This document shows positions 24,992 through 33,132 of a stretch of 64,000 nt of DNA, in pieces; positions within the stretch are counted from its first letter, which is position 1, and every line of letters begins with the position of its first letter. Made by a program: the position numbers and the translations under genes. The DNA lies in assembly GCA_027533395.1 (NCBI GenBank), contig JAPZUF010000005.1:1-64000 (forward strand), given 5' to 3'. This stretch comes from Cyclobacteriaceae bacterium. GTDB taxonomy: Bacteria; Bacteroidota; Bacteroidia; Cytophagales; Cyclobacteriaceae. The notes under the pieces were generated by a model. It was not told where the DNA came from and made no database searches. It saw only the letters and a list, made by a program, of their open reading frames with translations.

Positions 24992-25296
24992 GACGGATTT
25001 TTTAATGTAATGATTTCATCTTTTGTGTAGATGATGATTTCTTTGATGGTAGCTGTAGAGATAATTCTGCCAAGCCTTGCACCCAAACTATCAGCACCAA
25101 GAGTATTTTTTAATTTTTTGCTTACAACATGCAAGGCTGAAATACAGCTGCTATGAGTAGATTTTTCATTTTGAAAGAACCCAATAACCACACCTCTTAT
25201 TTTTTTATGGTTATTCAACATGATTTCTACTTCTTTATTAGAATAAACTGTGTATTGCTCGAAGAGAATTTCTTGAAATTTTTTAGAGCGTTCCAT
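24988..25296 (-). CDS. Small conserved-looking protein between Kup and the barrel gene
   Basis: A 102-residue cytosolic protein that I do not recognise. It has no signal peptide or membrane segment. It shows alternating charged and hydrophobic stretches compatible with a small alpha/beta fold, including KIRGVVIGFFQNEK and a repeat of short beta-like segments near the C-terminus (IKEIIIYTKDEIITL). It starts three bases after the kup stop and overlaps the barrel gene by four bases, so it must be translated as part of this operon. A regulatory or accessory role for the transporter is possible but unproven. Confidence 0.7.
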   Translation of the reverse strand: MERSKKFQEILFEQYTVYSNKEVEIMLNNHKKIRGVVIGFFQNEKSTHSSCISALHVVSKKLKNTLGADSLGARLGRIISTATIKEIIIYTKDEIITLKNPS

Positions 25297-25299
25297 ACC

Positions 25300-27261
25300 C
25301 TACACATTTTCATCTCTTCTTAATACAACATGTTCTGCCGGATGATACAAAAGCGGAGTATGTTCTACCACCACATCACATTTTTCTAATCCAAAGGCAG
25401 CTTGGTCGCTTTGGCCTAAACGTTTCAACCAGAAATAAGAGTTTAACAATACACCTTCACGCAACGAAAATTCATTTTCAACAGATAAGAATTTTTCAAT
25501 CACTACAAATTTAAAATCGGGTTCGTTGTTGTATTTGGTAGAACCATCGGGGCGAATGTGCAAGTTCAATTCTTTTCTGTTCACTAATTCTTGCACTATC
25601 TTTTTAAAATATAACTCTGTTCGAGGTTGAATTCTGAAACCGACATTAATGGTTACCTTAATAACTTTATCATCTACCAATTCTGATACATTGTAGGATA
25701 AAGTGTAGGGCTCTTCTGTTCGGTTGATGTGTACAAACCAATACACATCTGCTCGTTTTGGTTTTTTAGAAAAAATGGATTTGATAATCTTTTCTTCTAT
25801 CTGATGGCGATGATTAGCTTTAGTTAAATAAATCAGATGCGTAGCAAACTTCGGAATGTTATCATCTTCGCTTAACTCTTTCAGTTTAGCCACATACAAA
25901 CCCAGTTCTGTAAACTTGATAAAGCGATTGTTTATTTTTCTGGCCGTAAACCAAACATACATCGTTAGAAAAATAAACAGTTCGAAAAACAAGAACATCC
26001 ATCTTTCTTTTATTTTAACAACGTTGGCAATAAAGAAAGAGGTTTCAACCGTGGTAAAAATCAAGAGTAAGCCGATGACTAAAAACTTATTCCATTTCAA
26101 TCTGAAAATTAAAAAGTAACTGAGTAAAATGGTGGTCATTAACATGGTAATGGTAATGCTAAATCCGTAAGCTGCTTCCATGTGAGTAGAAGATTGAAAG
26201 TATAAAATCATCAACACGCAACCTATCCATAAGATTATATTTACACTGGGAATATATACTTGTCCTTTGCTTTCCGAAGGTTGTCGTATAGCTACACGTG
26301 GCCAGAAGTTTAAATTCATGGCTTCGCTAATCAAGGTATAGCTTCCGCTAATCAAGGCTTGCGAAGCAATAATGGTCGCAGAGGTAGCTATGATAATGCC
26401 CGGAATTAAAAACCAATCAGGCATTACTTCGTAAAAGGGATTTCTCCCGGCCAGCAAGGAATTATCTTGGTGCAACAACCACGCAGCTTGTCCTAAGTAG
26501 TTAGTGAGTAAACATATTTTCACAAAGATCCATGTAATGCGAATGTTGTTGCGCCCGCAATGACCTAAATCTGAATACAAGGCTTCGGCACCGGTGGTAG
26601 CCAGAAATACAGCACCCAACAACCAAAACCCTTGCGGAAAATGAACAAGTAACTCATACGCATACACAGGATTAAGCGCTTGTATAACGGAAGGATATAC
26701 GACAATGTGTGACAAACCAAGAATAAACAACATCGAGAACCAAACCACCATTACCGGCCCAAACACACCTCCTACTTTATGTGTGCCAAATCGCTGAAAG
26801 AAAAACAACAAAGAGAGAATAACAATTACTATCGGAACGGTTGGAATATTCTCAAACCCTTTTAACAAGGTGATGCCCTCCACAGCCGAAGCCACCGAGA
26901 TGGGAGGCGTAATAATACCATCTGCCAACAGGGTGGTGGCGCCTAACACGGTCGGGATAACTAACCATTTTCCATACCGATGCACAAGGGCATACAGGGA
27001 AAAAATGCCACCTTCGCCACTGTTATCGGCTTTTAAAGTGAGCCACACATATTTAATGCTAGTTTGTAAAACGAGTGTCCAGAATATACAGGACACACCA
27101 CCAAAAACCAACGCTTCTGTAATTTTTCTTTCGCCAATAATGGCTTTTAATACATACAGCGGACTCGTTCCTATATCTCCATAGATAATACCCAGTGCAA
27201 CCAGTAACGATGCAGCTGTAACCTTGCTGCCCGCACTCCCATTTCCTTTTTCCATAAACAA
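25300..27261 (-). CDS. kup: KUP/Trk-type potassium uptake permease
   Basis: A 653-residue potassium-proton symporter. The N-terminal 430 residues contain about twelve transmembrane helices, beginning with ALGIIYGDIGTSPLYVLK, the conserved first-helix signature of the KUP/HAK/KT family. The hydrophilic C-terminal domain (about 450-653) is cytosolic. KUP permeases take up K+ with protons and work at low external pH or osmotic stress. The first 12 residues are polar. It is the third gene of a minus-strand operon after a KdpD-like kinase and KdpE-like regulator, suggesting that those sensors control this uptake system. Confidence 0.95.
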   Translation of the reverse strand: MFMEKGNGSAGSKVTAASLLVALGIIYGDIGTSPLYVLKAIIGERKITEALVFGGVSCIFWTLVLQTSIKYVWLTLKADNSGEGGIFSLYALVHRYGKWLVIPTVLGATTLLADGIITPPISVASAVEGITLLKGFENIPTVPIVIVILSLLFFFQRFGTHKVGGVFGPVMVVWFSMLFILGLSHIVVYPSVIQALNPVYAYELLVHFPQGFWLLGAVFLATTGAEALYSDLGHCGRNNIRITWIFVKICLLTNYLGQAAWLLHQDNSLLAGRNPFYEVMPDWFLIPGIIIATSATIIASQALISGSYTLISEAMNLNFWPRVAIRQPSESKGQVYIPSVNIILWIGCVLMILYFQSSTHMEAAYGFSITITMLMTTILLSYFLIFRLKWNKFLVIGLLLIFTTVETSFFIANVVKIKERWMFLFFELFIFLTMYVWFTARKINNRFIKFTELGLYVAKLKELSEDDNIPKFATHLIYLTKANHRHQIEEKIIKSIFSKKPKRADVYWFVHINRTEEPYTLSYNVSELVDDKVIKVTINVGFRIQPRTELYFKKIVQELVNRKELNLHIRPDGSTKYNNEPDFKFVVIEKFLSVENEFSLREGVLLNSYFWLKRLGQSDQAAFGLEKCDVVVEHTPLLYHPAEHVVLRRDENV

Positions 27262-27343
27262 ATAATTGATGGCGTAAAGGTGGCTGTAAGTGTATCAGTA
27301 AAATGTAAAAGGAAACTTATTCTGTATAAAGAAAGTATAAAGA

Positions 27344-28021
27344 TTATTGAAAACGGTACCCCACACCGCTTTCTGTAATGATGTGTTTAGGTTGGTTGGG
27401 GTCATCTTCTATTTTTTTGCGTAAGGTGCCAACAAACACACGCAAATATTGAGTTTCGGTTTGGTAAGCGTTGCCCCATACTTCCTTTAATATATAGTGG
27501 TGCGTTAAAACGCGGCCTTCGTTCTTTGCGAAGAGAGCAAGTAAATTAAATTCGGTTGATGTAAGCTTAATCACATCCTGATTTTTCTTAACAACACGAG
27601 CAGCCAAATCAATGGTTAACATCCCGAACGAAAGGACGCTGCTTGTTTCTTCGTTCGCATTTCTTTTGATAGCAGCGCGAATGCGTGCCAGCAACTCCGC
27701 AGTTCTAAAAGGTTTTGTTAAATAATCGGTAGCGCCATTGTCGAGGGCGTTTACAATATCTTCTTCACTGTTTTGTACCGATAAAATGAGAATAGCTTTA
27801 GTAAACCACAATCGTAATTCTTTTAAAACATCGTGACCGCTTTTATCGGGCAAACCAAGGTCTAGTAAAATTAAATCGGGTGCGTGCGTAGCAGCAAGTG
27901 TTACCCCTTCTTTGGCATTTTCGGCTAGCAAGGTTTTATACGCATTACTCTCCAGAGTAATCTCCAGCAATTTCCGGATTTGAGGTTCGTCATCAATTAC
28001 AAGAATGGTAGCTTTAGTCAT
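27344..28021 (-). CDS. KdpE-like winged-helix response regulator
   Basis: A 225-residue OmpR/PhoB-class regulator. The receiver (1-120) has the acceptor Asp at 54 and Lys in LTKPFRT. The C-terminal winged helix (about 130-225) contains KLTSTEFNLLALFAKNEGRV and ends GVGYRFQ, very close to KdpE. Its start overlaps the end of the kinase gene by eight bases. In the classical system KdpE switches on the kdpFABC pump; here no kdp pump is adjacent, and the next gene is kup, so this pair probably controls kup and the barrel gene. Confidence 0.92.
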   Translation of the reverse strand: MTKATILVIDDEPQIRKLLEITLESNAYKTLLAENAKEGVTLAATHAPDLILLDLGLPDKSGHDVLKELRLWFTKAILILSVQNSEEDIVNALDNGATDYLTKPFRTAELLARIRAAIKRNANEETSSVLSFGMLTIDLAARVVKKNQDVIKLTSTEFNLLALFAKNEGRVLTHHYILKEVWGNAYQTETQYLRVFVGTLRKKIEDDPNQPKHIITESGVGYRFQ

Positions 28022-29084
28022 GTTTGAGATTATTCATGTAATTGGTTTCTGCCGGTATAGTAATGGTAAAGCATGCTCCACCTTCCTTTCTGTTTTGCAA
28101 AGTTACCGTTCCGTTTTGCGCTTCGGTAAATCCTTTTACAATAGATAAACCTAAACCACTACCACCGGCTTTTGTATTGGGTAAGCGATAAAACTTGTCA
28201 AAGATAAAAGGTATTTCATTTTCAGGGAAACCCTTACCCGTATCAGCAATTTCCATCTTCATATTATCTTCAGCATGCTGTATGGTAATAAACAAGTTGG
28301 TACCAGGTGCAGTGTACTGCACAGCATTGTACAACAAGTTGTAAACAATTTGTTCGGTAAGTCCGCTATCAATTTTAAACAGCGGTAAGTTGTTGGCTGT
28401 AGTAATAGAAATTCGATGTGTTTGTTCGGGCACAATTTTATGCGCCACACTGGCAACAAGTTCGTGCAGGTCTGTCCATACCAGCTTTGGTTTTAACATG
28501 CCACTCTCCAGCCTGCTCATATTCAATAAATTTTCTACTTGTCGGTTAAGGCGCAAGCCGGCAAGGTGTATCTCTTGTGTAAGTTCTTTCTTCTGAGGTT
28601 CGGCCAGCGTAGTGGTATCATCCAGCAACACATCGGTAGAGCCAATAATGGTAGCGATAGGTGTTCGTAGTTCGTGCGATAAAGAGTTAAGCAAGGTGTT
28701 GTACAATTTAACTTCTTTTTCTTTTTCTTCTTTCTCTCTGGCTTTCTGTTCTATGTCTCTTATTTTATAAGTAAGCGCGCCATTAATGAGGGCAACAACA
28801 AAATAAGAAGAGAACATAAGCACATCTTCAATGCTATTGATGTGAAAAGTAAAAATAGGTGGGATAAAAAAGTAATTCCAAATTAACGCACTGATACAGG
28901 CCGAAACCAAAACAGGCACGATATGAAACAACATAGCATTTACTGATACAACTAACAGCAATAACAAAGCTACCACACGATGCCCCAGAAAATCGTTGAA
29001 CAGAAAAGATACTAGCGAAACACCCACAACCAACAAAATGGCAATAGCAAATTGAGCGGGCGAGTGTGTTAATCTTTTTTTCAA
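28014..29084 (-). CDS. KdpD-like DUF4118 sensor histidine kinase lacking the KdpD and USP domains
   Basis: A 356-residue membrane kinase. Four transmembrane helices at about 10-105 form the DUF4118 sensor found in KdpD. The His-containing helix follows (SLSHELRTPIATIIGS, His at about residue 137), then the ATPase domain with an N-box around YNLLYNAVQYTAP and the glycine boxes DTGKGFPE and GSGLGLSIVKG. Full-length KdpD is near 900 residues with an N-terminal KdpD region and a universal-stress domain; both are absent here, a truncated architecture seen in many Bacteroidota. It heads the potassium operon. Confidence 0.92.
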   Translation of the reverse strand: MKKRLTHSPAQFAIAILLVVGVSLVSFLFNDFLGHRVVALLLLLVVSVNAMLFHIVPVLVSACISALIWNYFFIPPIFTFHINSIEDVLMFSSYFVVALINGALTYKIRDIEQKAREKEEKEKEVKLYNTLLNSLSHELRTPIATIIGSTDVLLDDTTTLAEPQKKELTQEIHLAGLRLNRQVENLLNMSRLESGMLKPKLVWTDLHELVASVAHKIVPEQTHRISITTANNLPLFKIDSGLTEQIVYNLLYNAVQYTAPGTNLFITIQHAEDNMKMEIADTGKGFPENEIPFIFDKFYRLPNTKAGGSGLGLSIVKGFTEAQNGTVTLQNRKEGGACFTITIPAETNYMNNLKHD

Positions 29085-29415
29085 AACAGAAAATTTAAAA
29101 AGCTTAATAATAAAGGTAAACGTCCAATATTATAATTGCAATATCGTGCGAGAATTGACTCAATTATCAATCGTTGACCTATAATTACTTAACTTCTATC
29201 TCATTAAGTTTATTAGTTTAGGATATTGGAATGTTATTAAAATTGATAAGTTTTATTAAATTTGATCATATTGCAGAAAACACTAGTGAGTTAATTGGTG
29301 AGTATTTAATTTGAGTTGCTTTAAATTATTGTTAGTTAGAAGATTGCTGAACAGGTTCAATTCCCTGCAGCTCCACAACAAAAAAGTTAGGATTAATAAA
29401 TTCGTAACTAAAATA
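29085..29415. other. AT-rich gene-free stretch containing a tmRNA-3'-like relic
   Basis: About 330 bases without a supported gene. Near its right end, 29352-29378 reads AGGTTCAATTCCCTGCAGCT plus CCACAA, the shape of the 3' end of a tRNA or tmRNA: T-loop TTCAATT and an acceptor strand CAGCTCC followed by A and CAA where CCA would be. Only the 3' end is present, and one side of the T-stem lacks a base. No full RNA gene can be built here. Confidence 0.55.
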
Positions 29416-29443
29416 AAAAGCCACGATTAACGTCATGGCTTTT
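29416..29443 (-). terminator. Terminator of the TerB-like gene
   Basis: AAAAGCCA pairs with TGGCTTTT around a short inner hairpin. On the minus strand it is followed by TTTTTATTTT, and it lies about 25 bases past the stop of the TerB-like gene. Confidence 0.75.
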
Positions 29444-29467
29444 GTTACTTTTCAAATGTTCAAGAAA

Positions 29468-29902
29468 CTAACTTAACTCAAATTTCTCTTTTGCTTCTCT
29501 TTTAATTTCAATCCACTCGTCAGCTGGAGGAGGTGTGCCATTATCAAAAACTTTTAATAAAAATGGCACCACTTTTTTATCCATCTTAAATTTATCAGCC
29601 ACCTCTTCAAAAAAACTAATTTCTCTTTTCTCTACAACACCATCAGCCCATACCATCAAAACCAAATCGTACAGTAAATTCATACGATCGTTAAAATTAT
29701 CCGGTACATCTAACTCAAATTTTTCAGATTCATCAATCAGATTTTGAATTTGCCAATCCTTTAACCCGTACTTATGACCAATTTTAAACAGTAATTCCAC
29801 CTCTTTTTCGTGCATGTGGCTATCGGATTTAGCCAAAGCTAAAAGATTGCGTAAGTGATTTTTCTTGTAAGAAAGATATTGATGTTCGAAGAAGCCTTGC
29901 AT
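29468..29902 (-). CDS. TerB-like (tellurite-resistance fold) protein
   Basis: A 144-residue all-helical protein. Residues about 18-125 match the TerB-like domain: a first helix LLALAKSDSHMHEKEVELLF and a second copy of the pattern VLMVWADGVVEKREISFFEE, each with an acidic loop (Asp and Glu) thought to bind metal ions. In other bacteria this domain is found in stress and metal-response proteins; here the protein is stand-alone and its role is unknown. It is transcribed alone on the minus strand, with its own terminator and no clear operon partner. Confidence 0.85.
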   Translation of the reverse strand: MQGFFEHQYLSYKKNHLRNLLALAKSDSHMHEKEVELLFKIGHKYGLKDWQIQNLIDESEKFELDVPDNFNDRMNLLYDLVLMVWADGVVEKREISFFEEVADKFKMDKKVVPFLLKVFDNGTPPPADEWIEIKREAKEKFELS

Positions 29903-29940
29903 AAAATTAGTTTTAAGAGATGCTCAATTTAACCAAAGAT

Positions 29941-31035
29941 TTAATCAACCCAATCAGCTACAAATAAATTAGTAAAGCGCGTTCCCCCATTGTTTCTGTT
30001 GCTGGAGAAAACCAGTTTCTTTCCATCCGGTGAAAACATAGGAAATGAATCAAAAATGTTATCATAAGTAATTTGCTCCAATCCACTTCCATCTTCATTG
30101 ATCATGAATAAATTAAACTGATAGCCGCGTTCACCATGATGATTAGATGAAAAAAGGATCTTCTTACCTGATGGATGATAAAAAGGTGCCCAGTTGGCTT
30201 TGCCTAAATTCGTAATTTGTTTTAATCCACTTCCATCTACATTGCAAACAAATATTTCCATATTAGTTGGTGCAACCAATCCTTGTTTCAGTAAGGTTTT
30301 ATAATCCTCTTTTTCTTCTTCAGTTTTAAAACGCGAAGCACGAAATACAATTTTCTTTCCATCAGGTGAAAAAAATGCACCACCATTGTAACCAAGTGTG
30401 TTGGTGATTTGCTTTACATTAGTTCCATCAATGTTCATAGTGTATAAATCCAAATCACCATTACGAACTGAGGTAAAAACTATTTTATCTCCTTTAGGCG
30501 ATACCGTTGCTTCAGCATCGTAACCGGGTGTATTGGTTAACTGCTTTGTGATGTTGCCATTTAAATCAGCTACAAAAATATCGTAGCTGTCGAACACAGA
30601 CCACAAGTATTTACCTCCCGGTACTCTTTCCGGTTCTTTCGGACAGTCATCTCCACCTAAATGGGTCGAAGCATATACTACTGCGTTGTTTCCGGGTAAA
30701 AAGTAAGAACACGTTGTTCTCCCCTTACCGGTAGAAATACGTTTTGGTTTTTGTTCTTTCAGATTAACGCCTTCAATGGGTGTATAAAAAATCTGATCAC
30801 ACATATTGCCCCACAAACGATAATTCGATTGAAACACAACTTTCGTTCCATCAAAACTCCAATAAGCCTCAGCATTATCGCCACCAAAAGTTATTTGTCT
30901 GATGTTTTGTAAATGCTTTTCATTTGGATAACGTAAAGAATCAAACGAAAATGAATCACCAGAATCAAAACCATCGTGCTGAAAAGTGAAAGCAGAAACG
31001 ATTAATAATACAAAAATAAAAGTCAGGTTTTTCAT
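29941..31035 (-). CDS. TolB-like beta-propeller protein (PD40 repeats), exported
   Basis: A 364-residue protein. A signal peptide (about residues 1-18, ending SAFTFQ) precedes six or so WD40-like PD40 beta-propeller blades. Blade motifs such as SPKGDKIVFTSVRNGDLDLY, FFSPDGKKIVFRASR and MFSPDGKKLVFSSNRNNGG repeat the SPDGxxIxFxS pattern. It is related to the TolB propeller and the exported propeller proteins of Bacteroidota, but no Pal or Tol genes are next to it. Its start overlaps the stop of the acyl-CoA synthetase gene by one base, suggesting cotranscription. Confidence 0.9.
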   Translation of the reverse strand: MKNLTFIFVLLIVSAFTFQHDGFDSGDSFSFDSLRYPNEKHLQNIRQITFGGDNAEAYWSFDGTKVVFQSNYRLWGNMCDQIFYTPIEGVNLKEQKPKRISTGKGRTTCSYFLPGNNAVVYASTHLGGDDCPKEPERVPGGKYLWSVFDSYDIFVADLNGNITKQLTNTPGYDAEATVSPKGDKIVFTSVRNGDLDLYTMNIDGTNVKQITNTLGYNGGAFFSPDGKKIVFRASRFKTEEEKEDYKTLLKQGLVAPTNMEIFVCNVDGSGLKQITNLGKANWAPFYHPSGKKILFSSNHHGERGYQFNLFMINEDGSGLEQITYDNIFDSFPMFSPDGKKLVFSSNRNNGGTRFTNLFVADWVD

Positions 31036-32723
31036 CAGGCTGCGTTGGCTTGTTCTTCTTCTTTTAAGGCTCTGCGTAATATTTTCCCAACATTCGTTTT
31101 GGGTAATTCATTTCTAAATACAAAATACTTGGGTACTTTATAGTTAGTAAGATTTTCGTGGCAATACGCTTTTAATTTTTCTTCTGTTAACTCTTGGTCC
31201 TTCTTCACAATAAAAGCTTTGATCACTTCTCCAGAACGAGCATCGGGCACACCAATGCACGCTACTTCTAAAACTCCGGGATGGCCCGCTAAAACATTCT
31301 CAATCTCGTTCGGATATACGTTAAAGCCTGAAACTTTAATCATATCTTTCTTACGATCTACTATTTTGAAAAATCCTTTTTCATTCATGTAGCCGATATC
31401 ACCTGTTCTGAACCAATCTCCGTGAAAGAAAACACCATCATTATCTTTCTCCCAATATCCTTTCATTACCTGCGGACCTTTAGCACAAATCTCTCCGATT
31501 TCTCCTTGCGGAAGTTGATTACCATTATCATCAAAAATAGCCACTTCGGTACTTGGCATCGGTAAGCCAATCGTGCCTTGCATGTGGTTTCCATCGAGCG
31601 GATTACAACACAAAACGGGAGAAGTTTCACTTAATCCATACCCTTCAATCAATGGTTTTCCTGTTACTTCTTTCCAACGCGTTGCCACAGCATCTTGCAC
31701 TGCCATGCCTCCTCCTATTGCACCCTTAAATACAGAGAAATCTAAATTTTTGAAATCAGCATTATTTAGTAATCCGTTGTATAAAGTATTAACACCTGTG
31801 AAAATGGTGAACTTATGTTTCTTCAATTCTTTTACAAAACCCGGAATGTCGCGTGGGTTGGTAATCAAAACACTTTTTACACCCGTACTGAACATCAACA
31901 CACCATTAACAGTTAGTGCAAAGATGTGGTACATCGGTATGGCTGTGATGATGATATCTTGCTCTGTTACTTTATTTTGTAAATAAGGTTTGAACCAATG
32001 TTTGATCATGGTATTATGCGACACAATATTTCCATGCGATAATTGCGCACCTTTTGATATACCCGTTGTTCCGCCTGTATATTGTAACACAGCTAAATCG
32101 CTGTTGCTAACTTCAACTTTATTCAATGTTTTACTTGCGCCTGCTTTTAGCACATCGTTAAAAGATAATGCTTGAGGTAAATGATAAGCAGGAACCATCT
32201 TTTTTACATACTTCACTACGAAGTTAACGATACCACCTTTCAATCCACCCAGCATATCGCCCAGTTTGGTAATGATAACATGTTTGATTTTCGTGCTACC
32301 GATTATTTGTTCTAAACTGTGCGCGAAATTGGCCACAATAACAATGGCTGTTACGCCTGCATCTTTAAATTGATGTTCCATCTCGCGTGGTGTGTATAAG
32401 GGGTTAGTGTTAACCACAATTAAACCTGCCCGCAAGGCGCCAAAGAATGCGACCGGAAATTGTAAAAGGTTAGGCATTTGAATAGCGATGCGATCACCTT
32501 TTTTTAATCCTAAATCGTGCTGCAGATAAGCCGCAAAATTTCGGGATAAGTCGTCCACTTGTTTATAGGTGAGGGTTGCTCCCATATTTTCGAATGCCAC
32601 AAGGTGGGCGTATTTTTTACAACTGTCTTCGAAAAGATGAACCAGTGAGTTGTATTCGTTTAATTCTATTTCATTCGGGATTCCGGCCGGATAATGCTTT
32701 TGCCAAGGATATTCTTTCATCAT
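31035..32723 (-). CDS. Long-chain acyl-CoA synthetase (FadD-type, AMP-forming)
   Basis: A 562-residue ANL-superfamily enzyme that activates fatty acids to acyl-CoA through an acyl-AMP. It shows the P-loop-like YTGGTTGISKGAQLSH at about residue 215, GYGLSETSP at about 358, the WFRTGDIGYM region at about 435, and the C-terminal catalytic Lys in KTNVGKILRR. The N-terminus MKEYPWQKHYPAGIPNEIEL is typical of FadD. It is the first gene of a pair with the TolB-like protein. The tRNA-like RNA gene lies upstream on the same strand, but its terminator separates them. Confidence 0.93.
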   Translation of the reverse strand: MMKEYPWQKHYPAGIPNEIELNEYNSLVHLFEDSCKKYAHLVAFENMGATLTYKQVDDLSRNFAAYLQHDLGLKKGDRIAIQMPNLLQFPVAFFGALRAGLIVVNTNPLYTPREMEHQFKDAGVTAIVIVANFAHSLEQIIGSTKIKHVIITKLGDMLGGLKGGIVNFVVKYVKKMVPAYHLPQALSFNDVLKAGASKTLNKVEVSNSDLAVLQYTGGTTGISKGAQLSHGNIVSHNTMIKHWFKPYLQNKVTEQDIIITAIPMYHIFALTVNGVLMFSTGVKSVLITNPRDIPGFVKELKKHKFTIFTGVNTLYNGLLNNADFKNLDFSVFKGAIGGGMAVQDAVATRWKEVTGKPLIEGYGLSETSPVLCCNPLDGNHMQGTIGLPMPSTEVAIFDDNGNQLPQGEIGEICAKGPQVMKGYWEKDNDGVFFHGDWFRTGDIGYMNEKGFFKIVDRKKDMIKVSGFNVYPNEIENVLAGHPGVLEVACIGVPDARSGEVIKAFIVKKDQELTEEKLKAYCHENLTNYKVPKYFVFRNELPKTNVGKILRRALKEEEQANAA

Positions 32724-32831
32724 AATGTCGTTATTTATTCAGCAATCGATTTCAAAACTAAAAATAAATGCGTGAACACAAGATTTGTTTTACAAACAAT
32801 TAGAAATAAGAAAGAAAATTTGGGCTAAAAC

Positions 32832-32864
32832 GAAAAAGCCGCTTAACAAATGTTAAACGGCTAA
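32832..32864 (-). terminator. Terminator of the tRNA-like RNA
   Basis: On the minus strand AGCCGTTTAAC pairs with GTTAAGCGGCT (11 bases, one G-U pair) around a four-base loop, followed by five U residues. It starts two bases after the tRNA-like 3' end, so the RNA is an independent transcript on this strand. Confidence 0.85.
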
Positions 32865-32865
32865 G

Positions 32866-33020
32866 CTGAAGAGGGAGGGCTCGAACCTCCAAGGGGTAGT
32901 TAGGCCTCGATCGAAAACCCATCCTCGCGGAAACCGTCAGGATGGGATAATCGGGCTTTGTCCCAGACTCCCCACCCCCGAGACCGGAGGGCTTGTCTGC
33001 CAAATTCCAACACCCTTCAG
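32866..33020 (-). ncRNA. tRNA-like structured RNA with pseudoknot-capable insert, no anticodon arm recognised
   Basis: On the minus strand, TGAAGGG (33019-33013) pairs with CTCTTCA (32873-32867) as a seven-base acceptor stem, extended by one C-G pair. T8, G9 and the D-arm TTG-GAATTTGGCAGA-CAA follow, matching leucine-tRNA D-arms including G18-G19. A perfect T-arm, GGAGG-TTCGAGC-CCTCC, is at 32890-32874. Between position 26 and the T-arm lie 101 bases instead of about 22-40. They contain the hairpin CCCATCCT/AGGATGGG, and GGTCTCG/CGAGGCC interleaved with GGGGTGG/CTACCCC, an H-type pseudoknot arrangement. No convincing anticodon loop is seen. GC is about 59 percent in AT-rich surroundings. It is not a 4.5S, RNase P or known tRNA; tmRNA is much longer. 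Confidence 0.75.
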
Positions 33021-33042
33021 TGTTATTGATTATGTAACAAAG

Positions 33043-33068
33043 CAAGATAAATCTGATTTTTCATTCAA
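33043..33068 (-). promoter_or_regulatory. Weak promoter candidate for the tRNA-like RNA
   Basis: On the minus strand TATCTTG (33049-33043) resembles the Bacteroidota -7 motif with one T missing, and TTG at 33068-33066 lies 16 bases upstream. It would start transcription a little before the tRNA-like 5' end, as expected for a processed RNA. Confidence 0.3.
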
Positions 33069-33099
33069 TAATTGTACTGAAATATTGTAGATTAATTAA

Positions 33100-33107
33100 T
33101 ATTTTTG
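33100..33107 (+). promoter_or_regulatory. -7 promoter motif before the Lrp/AsnC gene
   Basis: TATTTTTG fits TAnnTTTG and lies 25 bases before the start codon. No TTG sits at the expected distance upstream, so the call rests on the -7 element alone. Confidence 0.35.
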
Positions 33108-33132
33108 ATAAATAATGAATGATTGGTAAAAA

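Noticed and set aside
29231-29314. A 27-residue plus-strand reading frame in the AT-rich gap
   Set aside because: It is too short, lacks support and has no recognised similarity.
32866-33020. 4.5S SRP RNA, RNase P RNA, selenocysteine tRNA or full tmRNA
   Set aside because: The SRP tetraloop motif, RNase P conserved blocks and the selenocysteine tRNA anticodon and arm lengths are absent. The length is far below that of tmRNA and no tag frame is seen.
32800-33045. An 81-residue minus-strand reading frame over the tRNA-like RNA
   Set aside because: It has no recognisable protein features, and the same bases form strong RNA stems and a terminator.
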